A stretch of DNA of 53,926 nt, taken from assembly GCA_016791115.1 (NCBI GenBank), contig JAEUNL010000041.1, positions 1 through 53,926 on the forward strand. Direction: 5' to 3'. Below the pieces are notes generated by a model. That model was not told where the DNA came from, ran no database searches, and saw only the letters and a program-made list of their open reading frames with translations. Both the position numbers and the translations under genes were made by a program. Below are positions 25,617-33,930 of the stretch, piece by piece (the stretch's first letter is position 1; every line of letters begins with the position of its first letter). Source of the DNA: Rhodocyclaceae bacterium. Lineage in GTDB: Bacteria; Pseudomonadota; Gammaproteobacteria; Burkholderiales; Rhodocyclaceae.

Positions 25617-28163
25617 ATGGCCAAGCAGCTCATCATCGCCGAAAAGCCCTCCGTCGCCCAAGACATCGCAAAGGCGCTCGGCGGTTTTGCCAAGAGCGGC
25701 GAATATTACGAGAGTGACGACTACGTGCTGTCGTCGGCAGTCGGCCACCTGCTCGAACTGACCGTGCCCGAGGAATACGAGGTCAAGCGCGGCAAGTGGT
25801 CGTTCACCCACCTGCCTGTCATACCGCCGCATTTCGCATTGCAGCCAATCGACAAATCGGCCGATCGCCTCAAGGTGCTGACGAAGCTCATCAAACGCAA
25901 GGACGTCGACGGCCTGATCAACGCCTGCGACGCGGGCCGCGAGGGCGAATTGATCTTCAATTACATCGTGCAGCACGCCAAGGCCAAGCATCCGGTGAAG
26001 CGCCTGTGGCTGCAGTCGATGACGCCGACGGCGATCCGCGACGGCTTCGCGCGACTGCGCGACGGCAAAGAGATGCAGGGACTGGCCGATGCCGCCGTAT
26101 GCCGTTCGGAATCGGACTGGCTGATCGGCATCAACGGCACGCGCGCAATGACCGCGTTCAACTCCAAGACCGGCGGCTTCCACCTGACCACCGTCGGCCG
26201 CGTGCAGACGCCGACTCTTGCCATTGTCATCGAGCGCGAGGAGAAAATCCGCAAGTTCGTGTCGCGCGATTACTGGGAACTGGAGGCGAGCTTCGGCGCC
26301 AAGGCGGGCACCTACGCCGGCCGCTGGTTCGACGAGAAATTCAAGAAGCCCGACGACGACGAGCACGCGCGCGCCGAGCGTATCTGGGACCAGAAAAAGG
26401 CGGACGCGATCCGCGCCAAGTGCCTCGGCAAGCCGGGCAAGGTCGAGGAGGAGAGCAAGCCCTCGACACAACTCTCGCCGCTGCTGTTTGACCTCACGAG
26501 CCTGCAACGCGAAGCCAACGGGCGCTTCGGCTTTTCCGCCAAGACCACGTTGTCGCTGGCCCAGGCGCTGTACGAAAAGCACAAGGTGCTTACCTATCCG
26601 CGTACCGACTCGCGCGCGCTGCCTGAAGACTACTTGGGTACCGTGCCGGGCATCCTCAAGGGGTTGCCCGATGAATACGCGCCCTTTGCCAACGACATCG
26701 TGCGTCAGAAGTGGGTCAAGCCGAACAAACGCATTTTCAACAACGCGAAGATCTCGGACCACTTCGCCATCGTGCCGACCGGCACGCCGCCCAAGCACCT
26801 GTCAGAAGCCGAACAGAAGATCTATGACATGGTCACGCGGCGTTTCCTCGCCGTGTTCTACCCGGCGGCGGAATACCTGATCACCACGCGCATTACCCGT
26901 GTTGAGGGCGAGGCGTTCAAGACCGAAGGCAAGGTGCTGGTCAATGCGGGCTGGCTGGCGGTGTATGGCAAGGAAGCGGCAAGCGAAGCGGGCGGCGACG
27001 ACAGCAAGCCGCAACTCGTTGCGGTCAAGCCGAACGAGATCGTGTCGACCGACGATGTCGTCGTCAAGGCCAGCGCTACGCGCCCACCGCCGCGCTACAA
27101 CGAAGCCACGCTGCTCTCGGCGATGGAAGGTGCCGGCAAGCTGGTGGAAGACGACGAGCTGCGCGAGGCCATGGCCGCGCGCGGCCTCGGCACGCCGGCC
27201 ACGCGCGCGTCGATCATCGAAGGCCTCATTACCGAGAAGTATCTGCACCGCGAAGGCCGCGAACTGATCCCGACCGCCAAGGCGTTTTCGCTGATCACGC
27301 TGCTCAAGGGCCTCGAGGTCACCGAACTCACCCAACCCGAACTGACCGGCGAGTGGGAGTACAAGCTGTCGCAGATGGAGCACGGCAAGCTCACGCGTGC
27401 CGAGTTCATGAAGGACATCGCCGAGATGACGCGCCACATCGTGCATCAGGCGAAATCGCATGAAAGCGACACGGTGCCGGGGGACTTTGCGACGCTCAAG
27501 ACGCCGTGCCCGAAATGCGGCGGCGTGATCAAGGAGAATTACAAGAAGTTCCAGTGCCAGGCATGCGACTTCTCGTTGTGGAAGATCGTCGCCGGGCGCG
27601 AGTTCGAGATCGAAGAGATCGAAACCCTGCTCGAAAAGCGCGAAGTCGGCCCGCTGCTTGGCTTTCGCAGCAAGATGGGGCGTCCGTTCAATGCGCTGAT
27701 CCGCATGAACGACAAGCTCGAACCGGAGTTCGATTTCGGCCAGTCGCGCGAGGACGAGGCGAATGCCGAGCCGGTGGACTTCGGCGATCAGCAGTCCCTC
27801 GGACCTTGTCCGAAGTGCGGCAGCCGCGTGTTCGAACACGGACTTTCGTACGTGTGCGAGAAATCCGTCGGGCCGGCCAAGAGCTGCGATTTCCGCTCCG
27901 GCAAGATCATCCTGCAACAGGCCATCGAGCGCGAGCAGATGGAAAAGCTGCTCGCCACCGGCCGCACCGACATCCTGCGCAATTTCGTTTCACAACGCAC
28001 GCGGCGCAAGTTTTCCGCCTTCCTTGTGAGGGGTGCAGACGGCAAGGTCGGTTTCGAATTCGAACCGCGCGCGCCCAAGGCCGGCGCCAAGGCAAAACCT
28101 GCCGCCGCCAAGGAAGAAGAAGCGCCGAAGGCAGCCCCGAAAAAGCGCAGCAAGGCGGCCTGA
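25617..28163 (+). CDS. topB: DNA topoisomerase III
   Basis: Type IA topoisomerase that decatenates and relaxes DNA. 848 residues, longer than E. coli TopB (653) because of a zinc-type C-terminus. TOPRIM domain at the start (LIIAEKPSVAQDIAKALGG, CDAGREGELIF), active Tyr327 in LTYPRTDSRALPEDY, then from ~residue 620 two Cys clusters (CPKCGGVIKENYKKFQCQAC and CPKCG...CEKSVGPAKSCDF) and a Lys/Ala-rich tail. The clusters resemble those of TopA-type zinc ribbons but the first two domains are TopB-like. The ATG at 25617 is the family start. Downstream the gene converges on dps. Confidence 0.94.
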   Translation: MAKQLIIAEKPSVAQDIAKALGGFAKSGEYYESDDYVLSSAVGHLLELTVPEEYEVKRGKWSFTHLPVIPPHFALQPIDKSADRLKVLTKLIKRKDVDGLINACDAGREGELIFNYIVQHAKAKHPVKRLWLQSMTPTAIRDGFARLRDGKEMQGLADAAVCRSESDWLIGINGTRAMTAFNSKTGGFHLTTVGRVQTPTLAIVIEREEKIRKFVSRDYWELEASFGAKAGTYAGRWFDEKFKKPDDDEHARAERIWDQKKADAIRAKCLGKPGKVEEESKPSTQLSPLLFDLTSLQREANGRFGFSAKTTLSLAQALYEKHKVLTYPRTDSRALPEDYLGTVPGILKGLPDEYAPFANDIVRQKWVKPNKRIFNNAKISDHFAIVPTGTPPKHLSEAEQKIYDMVTRRFLAVFYPAAEYLITTRITRVEGEAFKTEGKVLVNAGWLAVYGKEAASEAGGDDSKPQLVAVKPNEIVSTDDVVVKASATRPPPRYNEATLLSAMEGAGKLVEDDELREAMAARGLGTPATRASIIEGLITEKYLHREGRELIPTAKAFSLITLLKGLEVTELTQPELTGEWEYKLSQMEHGKLTRAEFMKDIAEMTRHIVHQAKSHESDTVPGDFATLKTPCPKCGGVIKENYKKFQCQACDFSLWKIVAGREFEIEEIETLLEKREVGPLLGFRSKMGRPFNALIRMNDKLEPEFDFGQSREDEANAEPVDFGDQQSLGPCPKCGSRVFEHGLSYVCEKSVGPAKSCDFRSGKIILQQAIEREQMEKLLATGRTDILRNFVSQRTRRKFSAFLVRGADGKVGFEFEPRAPKAGAKAKPAAAKEEEAPKAAPKKRSKAA

Positions 28164-28183
28164 CCCCCCGCCTAACCGGTCCA

Positions 28184-28251
28184 GCCTGGAAGGCGCATGG
28201 TAGCTCGCCCTCGAGGCAGCATGCCTGAGGATTGAGCAACCATGCGCCTTT
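28184..28251. repeat. REP-like inverted repeat, locus B (topB-dps gap)
   Basis: GCCTGGAAGGCGCATGG (28184-28200) matches the dispersed consensus; AAGGCGCATGG (28190-28200) is exactly inverted as CCATGCGCCTT (28240-28250). A second, separate 9-bp hairpin, AAGGCCGAC/GTCGGCCTT (28285-28293 with 28307-28315), follows; it has no U tract. Together they fill the convergent topB/dps gap and may help end both transcripts. Confidence 0.6.
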
Positions 28252-28347
28252 GCGAGATGCCTCCCCTGTGACCCCGAAGCGACAAGGCCGACCGGCTGAT
28301 GCCTAGTCGGCCTTGCACGGCGCGTTCCCGAATGACCGGGTCTGCGC

Positions 28348-28860
28348 TTATTTGCCCTTGCGACGCATGGCCTTTGGCTTTGCGGCGGCGGGCGGCACAT
28401 CTTCGAGCAGGCTGCGCAGCATCCACGCCGTCTTCTCGTGCACCTGCAGGCGCTGTGTGAGGAGATCGGCGGTCGGCTCGTCGGATGCCTTGTCGACGAT
28501 CGGGAACAGCTTGCGCGCGGTGCGCGCGACGGCCTCCTGCCCGGCGACGAGCTGGCGAACCATCTCCTGCGCATTGGGCACGCCGGTTTCCTCGGCGATG
28601 CTGGCAAGCTTCGCAAACTGCGCGTAGGAAGCCGGGGCGGGATAGCCGAGCGCGCGGATGCGTTCGGCAATCGCGTCGAGCGCCGTCCATTGCTCGGTGT
28701 ACTGCTCCATGAACATCACGTGCAGCGTGTTGAACATGGGGCCGGTCACGTTCCAGTGGAAGCCATGGGTCTTGAGATACAGCGCGTAGCTGTCAGCGAG
28801 CAGGTGCGACAGTCCCTCCGCGATGCGCGCACGGTCCTTTTCAGAGATGCCGATGTCCAT
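28348..28860 (-). CDS. dps: Dps-family ferritin-like DNA-protection protein
   Basis: Binds iron and DNA, limiting Fenton chemistry. 170 residues. Ferroxidase ligands visible: [13 protein letters not shown] (His31/His35 region) and [21 protein letters not shown] with Asp/Glu. The C-terminal tail is Lys/Arg-rich ([10 protein letters not shown]), suited to DNA contact. The ATG at 28860 is preceded by GGGAAAAGGA; a longer open frame upstream is not supported. It lies 98 bp downstream of oxyR on the same strand with its own promoter. Confidence 0.95.
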   Translation of the reverse strand: MDIGISEKDRARIAEGLSHLLADSYALYLKTHGFHWNVTGPMFNTLHVMFMEQYTEQWTALDAIAERIRALGYPAPASYAQFAKLASIAEETGVPNAQEMVRQLVAGQEAVARTARKLFPIVDKASDEPTADLLTQRLQVHEKTAWMLRSLLEDVPPAAAKPKAMRRKGK

Positions 28861-28898
28861 GTCCTTTTCCCTTCGCGTTTTCAGTTGGCAATATGAGT

Positions 28899-28927
28899 AT
28901 GGTACGGAACGGCTCGCAAAGTTCCAA
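28899..28927 (-). promoter_or_regulatory. dps promoter
   Basis: On the minus strand TTGGAA (28922-28927), 17-bp spacer, TACCAT (28899-28904), about 35 bp upstream of the dps start. No convincing four-part OxyR box was found, though control by the adjacent oxyR is expected. Confidence 0.45.
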
Positions 28928-28958
28928 TCGTGCTCGCCATTACCCCGATCGGCTGCGG

Positions 28959-29900
28959 CTATTTCGCCGCGCCCTTGCCGCGCTTTCCGGCCAGTACGGG
29001 CGTTACGCCGGGCAGATTCGCATCGATGATCGCCTGGCGCAGCACATCGATCGCGCCGTAGCGCGGAAAGGTCACGCGCCATGCAAGCGCCACGCGACGC
29101 GACGGCGACGGGTCCGCGAACGGCCGTACCGCAACCAGCGGCTGCGTCTTCGGCATGTCGTCGACCGCGGAACTCGGCAAGACGGTGACGCCTGCGCCGC
29201 TCGCCACCATATGGCGGATGGTTTCCAGCGAGCTGCCCTCGAGCGCTTCGGGCAGGCCGTCGCGCGGAATGTCGGGCGCGACCTGCAGCACCTGTTCGCG
29301 AAAGCAGTTGCCGGTCGACAGCAACAGCAGGTGCTCCTCGGACAGGCGCGCCGGTGCGATGCGCTTCTCCTTCTGCCACGGGTGACCCTTGGGCATCAGC
29401 ACGCGGAACGGCTCGTCGTAAAGCGGCTGCGTCACCACGCCCTGTTCGGCAAACGGATGCGCGATGATGATCACGTCTAGCTCGCTGCGCTTCAACATCT
29501 CGGCCAGGCGGCTGGTGAAGTTCTCGCGGATTACCAGCGGCATGTTGGGCGCGCGCTCGCGCAGGATCGGGATCAACCGCGGCAACAGATAGGGCCCGAT
29601 GGTGTAGATCACACCCAGGCGCAGCGGACCGGAGAGCGGGTCGCGGCCCTGCTGCGCGATCTCGCGAATCTGCGCCGCTTGGTTGAGCACCTGGCTGGCC
29701 TGTTCGACGATCTGCTCGCCGATCGGCGTGATGCGCACGTCGGCCGCGTTGCGCTCGAACAGCGTGACGCCGAGTTCCTCCTCGAGCTTCTTCACGGCAA
29801 CGGAAAGCGTCGGCTGGCTGACGTGGCAGCGTTCCGCAGCGCGGCCGAAATGGCGTTCGCGCGCGAGCGCGACGATGTAGCGAAGGTCGGTGAGCGTCAC
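28959..29900 (-). CDS. oxyR: OxyR-type LysR regulator lacking the resolving cysteine
   Basis: Peroxide-sensing transcription activator. 313 residues from GTG 29900, chosen because [19 protein letters not shown] is the family start and CGGAGA precedes it. HTH around 15-45 ([16 protein letters not shown]), effector domain 90-300. The peroxidatic Cys199 is in place ([16 protein letters not shown]) but position 208, normally the resolving Cys, is Ala (codon GCG). The only other Cys is Cys25 in the DNA-binding domain. The classic intramolecular Cys199-Cys208 switch is therefore impossible; sensing would need sulfenic acid, a mixed disulfide or an intermolecular bond. Downstream is dps, upstream a GIY-YIG gene. 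Confidence 0.9.
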   Translation of the reverse strand: MTLTDLRYIVALARERHFGRAAERCHVSQPTLSVAVKKLEEELGVTLFERNAADVRITPIGEQIVEQASQVLNQAAQIREIAQQGRDPLSGPLRLGVIYTIGPYLLPRLIPILRERAPNMPLVIRENFTSRLAEMLKRSELDVIIIAHPFAEQGVVTQPLYDEPFRVLMPKGHPWQKEKRIAPARLSEEHLLLLSTGNCFREQVLQVAPDIPRDGLPEALEGSSLETIRHMVASGAGVTVLPSSAVDDMPKTQPLVAVRPFADPSPSRRVALAWRVTFPRYGAIDVLRQAIIDANLPGVTPVLAGKRGKGAAK

Positions 29901-29935
29901 CGTGCGATTCTCCGGGATGCAGGCAAACGCCGAGT

Positions 29936-30301
29936 CTAGCGCATGCGCTTGAGATGCGCGCCACATCCCGCATGACAGTCGCTCGCCCCGAAACCCGGCA
30001 CGACGATGTCGCCCCGCGTGCGACGATTCACCACGCACTCCTCGTCAGAGAACGTCCGGATTTCGACTACCCGTGCTCGCGGGCTCGCGAGCAGATAGTC
30101 GATATGCCAGTGCAGTCGCTTCTGCGGCGAAAGGTGGCGGCGCACCCGCGCTTCGACACCGCGCCGTGCACTACCCGTGTAGACATATCTGCCAATCGGA
30201 AAGGACACCTCGCCGAGTCGGCCGACCGCGACGTGCACCGGACGACGCAGCTCGATGATCAACTGGTAGGTGATCGCATCCTGCGGAATGTCGAGCTTCA
30301 C
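29936..30301 (-). CDS. GIY-YIG nuclease family protein (DUF123)
   Basis: 121 residues. Family features: [31 protein letters not shown] (the GIY-YIG-like pair), [20 protein letters not shown], and a C-terminal CVVNRR...[15 protein letters not shown] with clustered Cys/His that probably bind metal. Members are small Uri-type endonucleases of unknown role, sometimes fused to endonuclease III. Overlaps the metallo-hydrolase stop by 4 bp and precedes oxyR by 35 bp. Confidence 0.87.
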   Translation of the reverse strand: MKLDIPQDAITYQLIIELRRPVHVAVGRLGEVSFPIGRYVYTGSARRGVEARVRRHLSPQKRLHWHIDYLLASPRARVVEIRTFSDEECVVNRRTRGDIVVPGFGASDCHAGCGAHLKRMR

Positions 30302-30939
30302 GCAGGGTCGGCGACGTAGGGATTCGTGCGCCGCTCGTTGCCGAAGGTCGACATCGGCCCGTGGCCGGGTACGAAACGCACGTCGTCGCCAAGCGGGAAG
30401 AGTTTCTCGCGGATGGAACGGATCAGGGCGTCATGGTCGCCACGCGGAAAATCGGTGCGGCCGATGCTGCCGGCAAACAGCACGTCGCCGACGAACGCCA
30501 CGCGCGACACCGGCTCGAAAAAGACCACATGCCCCGGCGTGTGGCCCGGACAATGATGTACCTGAAAGCACAACTTGCCGAGCACGACCGTATCGCCCTC
30601 CTCGAGCCAGCGCGTTGGCACAAACGGCCGCGCCGGGGGAAAGCCCCATTGCCGGGCCGCGACGCTCATCGCCTTGATCCAGAAATCGTCCTCGCGCTGC
30701 GGACCCTCGATACGCAGGCTCAACTTTTCCGCAAGATCTGCCGCCGCGCCAGCATGGTCGAGATGACCGTGGGTCACGAGAATGCGGTCCAGCGTGACGC
30801 CGGCCTGCTCCACCGCGGCGAGCACGCGATCCAGATCGCCACCCGGGTCGACGACGGCAGCGAGCCGGGTTTCGGTGTCCCAGACCAGCGAACAGTTCTG
30901 CTGGAACGAAGTAACGGGAATGATTCTGGCTTCCAGCAC
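30298..30939 (-). CDS. metallo-beta-lactamase-fold hydrolase (glyoxalase II-like)
   Basis: 213 residues, close to YcbL/GloB-like enzymes. Zinc motifs: THGHLDHAGAA, HCPGHTPGHVVF, GDVLFAGSIGRTDFPRGD and VPGHGPMS. The start is GTG 30939 with AAGGA upstream, giving the family start LEARIIPVTSFQQNC. It shows no signal peptide. Probable thioester hydrolase; substrate unknown. First gene of the MBL-GIY-YIG-oxyR-dps run, divergent from the Do protease. Confidence 0.9.
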   Translation of the reverse strand: MLEARIIPVTSFQQNCSLVWDTETRLAAVVDPGGDLDRVLAAVEQAGVTLDRILVTHGHLDHAGAAADLAEKLSLRIEGPQREDDFWIKAMSVAARQWGFPPARPFVPTRWLEEGDTVVLGKLCFQVHHCPGHTPGHVVFFEPVSRVAFVGDVLFAGSIGRTDFPRGDHDALIRSIREKLFPLGDDVRFVPGHGPMSTFGNERRTNPYVADPA

Positions 30940-31044
30940 CTGCGTCGTCCTTGAAATTGCGGCGAGAACCCCGATTTTACGGCAAGCTTGTGGAAAACCC
31001 CGTCGATGGCCGGTCATCCGCCGGGGGAATCGACGCGCATTGCG

Positions 31045-31093
31045 TGTAAGTGAATGTAAGTGCCCGGAACTCCGCCAGCTTGATCGCGTCAAC
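31045..31093 (+). promoter_or_regulatory. stress-type promoter with tandem CpxR-like box upstream of the Do protease
   Basis: Direct repeat TGTAAGTG at 31045-31052 and 31055-31062 (GTAAG-N5-GTAAG, close to the CpxR box GTAAA-N5-GTAAA), followed at once by GGAACT (31066-31071) and, 17 bp on, TCAAC (31089-31093), resembling a sigmaE -35/-10. The predicted start is ~20 nt before the perfect AGGAGGT at 31104-31110. Confidence 0.45.
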
Positions 31094-31118
31094 TGGCTCG
31101 CCAGGAGGTAAACCAACG

Positions 31119-32576
31119 ATGAACAGATTGACCAGCCGCGTCGCGGCCGTTGCCGCGGTATCTGCCGTGGCTTTTGCTTTTGTCGCAAACGATCGCACAC
31201 CGTTTTTCGCTCAATCGCACGCCGTGGCGACGGCGCCCAGCACAGCGTCGGCGCCCCTCGTCGACACCCGTGGCCTGCCGGATTTCTCGACGCTCGTCGA
31301 GGCCGTCGGGCCCGCCGTGGTCAACATCAGCACGCAAAGCGTGCGGGCCGCCAAACTCGAAGGCGGGCCCTCGGACGAAGCCATGCAGGAATTCCTGCGC
31401 CGCTTCGGCATTCCCTACGACGGCCAGCGCCAGCAGCCGCAACAGCCGCGCCGCGGCATGGGTTCGGGATTCATCGTCAGCGCCGACGGTTACGTGCTGA
31501 CCAACGCGCACGTCGTCGCCGACGCGGACGAGGTAACGGTGAAGCTGGTCGACAAGCGCGATTTCAAGGCCAAGGTGATCGGCAGCGACAAGCGCACGGA
31601 CGTCGCGGTGCTCAAGATCGATGCCAGGGATCTGCCCTACGTCCGCATGGGCGATGCCAATACGGTGAAGGTCGGCGAATGGGTCGTCGCGGTCGGGTCG
31701 CCGTTCGGCTTCGAGAACTCGGTGACCGCCGGCATCGTCAGCGCCAAGGCGCGCAGCCTGCCGGACGAAACGCTGGTACCGTTCATCCAGACCGACGTCG
31801 CGATCAATCCGGGCAATTCGGGCGGACCGCTGTTCAACCTGAGGGGTGAAGTGGTCGGCATCAACTCGCAGATCTACTCTCGCACCGGCGGCTTCATGGG
31901 CCTGTCGTTCGCGATCCCGATCGACGTGGCCATGAAAGTGTCGGATCAACTGCGCAAGACCGGCAAGGTGACCCGCGGCAAGATGGGCGTCGGCATCCAG
32001 CCGGTCACCAAGGAACTCGCGGAATCCTTCGGCCTGGGCAAGGCGGAAGGCGCGCTGGTCGGCTCGGTCGAGAATGGCAGCCCGGCGGAGAAAGCCGGCA
32101 TACAGCCTGGAGACGTGATCGTCGGCGTCAATGGCAAGCCGGTCGCGGAGTCGGCAGACCTGCCGCGCATCATCGGCAACATGTCGCCCGGCGACGTCGC
32201 GAAGATCAAGGTGATCCGTCAGGGTTCGGGGCGTGAACTGTCGGTGAAACTGATCGAGATGAACCCCGAGAAGATGGCGAGCGCTGCGGAACCGGATAAG
32301 AAGCCCGCCAGCGACAAGCTCGGACTCGCGGTACGCCCTCTGCAACCGCAGGAAAAGAACAAGCTCGGCATCGCAGGCGGACTGGTGGTGGAAGACGTGG
32401 CAGGTCCGGCGGCGCGCGCCGGCATCCAGCCGGGCGATGTGATCGTCGGCCTGAACAGCCAGCCGATCACCGACGTCGAAGCGTTCGCAAAAATGGTTGA
32501 AGCTTCAGGCAACCGGCTCGCGCTGCTGGTTCAGCGCGGCGATGCGCGGATCTTCGTGCCGATCAAGATCGGTTGA
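31119..32576 (+). CDS. degP: periplasmic Do-type serine protease (DegP/MucD)
   Basis: Envelope quality-control protease/chaperone. 485 residues. N-terminal signal anchor (VAAVAAVSAVAFAFVA), trypsin-like domain with His131 (TNAHVV), Asp161 (RTDVAVLKID) and Ser234 (GNSGGPLF), an Arg/Gln-rich LA-loop (RRFGIPYDGQRQQPQQPRRG), then two PDZ domains at about 275-370 and 400-480. The ATG at 31119 follows a perfect AGGAGGT. Whether it is MucD or DegQ-like cannot be settled from sequence alone. Confidence 0.95.
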   Translation: MNRLTSRVAAVAAVSAVAFAFVANDRTPFFAQSHAVATAPSTASAPLVDTRGLPDFSTLVEAVGPAVVNISTQSVRAAKLEGGPSDEAMQEFLRRFGIPYDGQRQQPQQPRRGMGSGFIVSADGYVLTNAHVVADADEVTVKLVDKRDFKAKVIGSDKRTDVAVLKIDARDLPYVRMGDANTVKVGEWVVAVGSPFGFENSVTAGIVSAKARSLPDETLVPFIQTDVAINPGNSGGPLFNLRGEVVGINSQIYSRTGGFMGLSFAIPIDVAMKVSDQLRKTGKVTRGKMGVGIQPVTKELAESFGLGKAEGALVGSVENGSPAEKAGIQPGDVIVGVNGKPVAESADLPRIIGNMSPGDVAKIKVIRQGSGRELSVKLIEMNPEKMASAAEPDKKPASDKLGLAVRPLQPQEKNKLGIAGGLVVEDVAGPAARAGIQPGDVIVGLNSQPITDVEAFAKMVEASGNRLALLVQRGDARIFVPIKIG

Positions 32577-32609
32577 GCCTTCAGTATCGGGCAACATAGT
32601 TGCAGAAAT

Positions 32610-32640
32610 GAAAAACGCGCCGCAGAACGGCGCGTTTTTC
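32610..32640. terminator. bidirectional terminator between Do protease and cyclophilin-like gene
   Basis: 12-bp stem GAAAAACGCGCC/GGCGCGTTTTTC (32610-32621 with 32629-32640), 7-nt loop, with T runs in both directions. Serves the two convergent genes. Confidence 0.9.
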
Positions 32641-32659
32641 ATTTCGGGTTCCGGTTCTT

Positions 32660-33049
32660 TCAGCCGCGAGTTCCGTTCTGCAGATGCACCTCGATCGGAT
32701 CGCCATCACGCACCTTTGCAAGCACGCGTGCATCACCTTCGAGCCAACCCAGCAGATTCACCGGCGTGACCATCTTGCATTCGTTGCCTTCCGCTATCGG
32801 CGTCGGACCGAAAGGCAGCGCCATCGAGTGGCCCTGTACCCAGATGCAAACCGTGCCGGGTTCGACTATCTGGCGCGCGTTTGCTTCGAGTTCGACACTG
32901 ATCGGCAGGCCGAAATACACTTCTTCGCCCCAGGTTTGCGCCACCGACTTGAACGGAAGACATTCGATCAATGCCCGACTACTCGGCGTATCCTGCAGGG
33001 CCGCGACGACGTTGCCGCCGGGCCAGGAAATGCGTATTCGTTTCAACAT
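32660..33049 (-). CDS. cyclophilin-like fold protein (TM1367-type)
   Basis: 129 residues from ATG 33049; a GTG at 33067 would add six residues. Matches the small cyclophilin-like beta-barrel family: ALQDTPSSRALIECLPF, EEVYFGLPI, and the signature PGTVCIWVQGHSMALPFGPTPI. Isomerase activity is not established for this family. No signal peptide. Convergent with the Do protease and divergent from the esterase. Confidence 0.8.
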   Translation of the reverse strand: MLKRIRISWPGGNVVAALQDTPSSRALIECLPFKSVAQTWGEEVYFGLPISVELEANARQIVEPGTVCIWVQGHSMALPFGPTPIAEGNECKMVTPVNLLGWLEGDARVLAKVRDGDPIEVHLQNGTRG

Positions 33050-33197
33050 TGCGTCATCACCATCCACTCATGAGACTGCACGAACTGCAATCGGTTCGCG
33101 ACCTGCGAACATGGAACAATCGCTATCACCGCGAATCGATCGGACAATTCGTCAACGCTCAAGGTAGACGATCGGACGACATTTCGCACCGTCAAAT

Positions 33198-33851
33198 ATG
33201 ATGTCGCCCGCACGCATCCGGAACGACTTCTCGCACATGGCTGTGTACGTGATCTGCGTCGCCATGCTGTTGAGCGGATGCAGCAGACCTCGCGAAGAAC
33301 GGCTCGCTCCCGGTTCGGTGGTCCTGGCGCTCGGCGACAGCATCACGGCGGGTTACGGCATCGCGAGAGATCGGGCGTGGCCGGCACAGCTCGCGGCGCG
33401 CAGCAACTGGACCATCGTCAACGCGGGCGCATCCGGCGACACGACGTCTGGCGCGCTGGCGCGACTGCCGGAATTGCTCGAAGAACATCTACCGAAACTC
33501 GTAATCGTCGAGATCGGTGGAAACGACATGCTGCGGCGTATCGACGCTCACCAGATCGAATCCAACCTTCGCGCCATCGTCTACCTTGCGCAACAACGTG
33601 GCGCGCGGGTGGTGCTGCTCGGCATTCCGCGACCGTCGGCGATCGGTGCCGCAACCGGGCGACTGCATGCCGCGGAGGTTTACGCCGACGTCGCCAAGCG
33701 CAGCAGGAGCATGATCGTGCACGACGCGGTCGCCGACGTGCTGTCCGATGCCGGACTGCGTCTCGATCCGCTTCATCCGAACGAGGAAGGGCATCGCCGC
33801 CTGGCAGAAACGATCGAGCGGGCGTTCCGGACGTCCGGCCTGCTGCGTTGA
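33198..33851 (+). CDS. GDSL/SGNH esterase lipoprotein (TesA-like)
   Basis: 217 residues. N-terminal lipobox LLSGC (residues ~24-28) predicts a lipoprotein. SGNH blocks follow: GDSITAGYG (catalytic Ser), GASGDTT, EIGGNDML, and DPLHPNEEGH (catalytic Asp and His). Related to TesA lysophospholipase/arylesterases. ATGs at 33198, 33201 and 33237 are possible; the upstream ones supply Arg residues for the signal n-region. Ends 79 bp before the decarboxylase, possibly co-transcribed. Confidence 0.88.
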   Translation: MMSPARIRNDFSHMAVYVICVAMLLSGCSRPREERLAPGSVVLALGDSITAGYGIARDRAWPAQLAARSNWTIVNAGASGDTTSGALARLPELLEEHLPKLVIVEIGGNDMLRRIDAHQIESNLRAIVYLAQQRGARVVLLGIPRPSAIGAATGRLHAAEVYADVAKRSRSMIVHDAVADVLSDAGLRLDPLHPNEEGHRRLAETIERAFRTSGLLR

Positions 33852-33930
33852 AGCCCGGACGTTCGCCGCACAGCGCGATGGTTCTCTGTCACACTATGCG
33901 GCCTGCAACGAGGCCGCATCGAGAAACGCC

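Noticed and set aside
28861..29973. A 541-codon frame running from the oxyR region through dps
   Set aside because: It is an open frame upstream of the true dps ATG at 28860; oxyR occupies another frame there.
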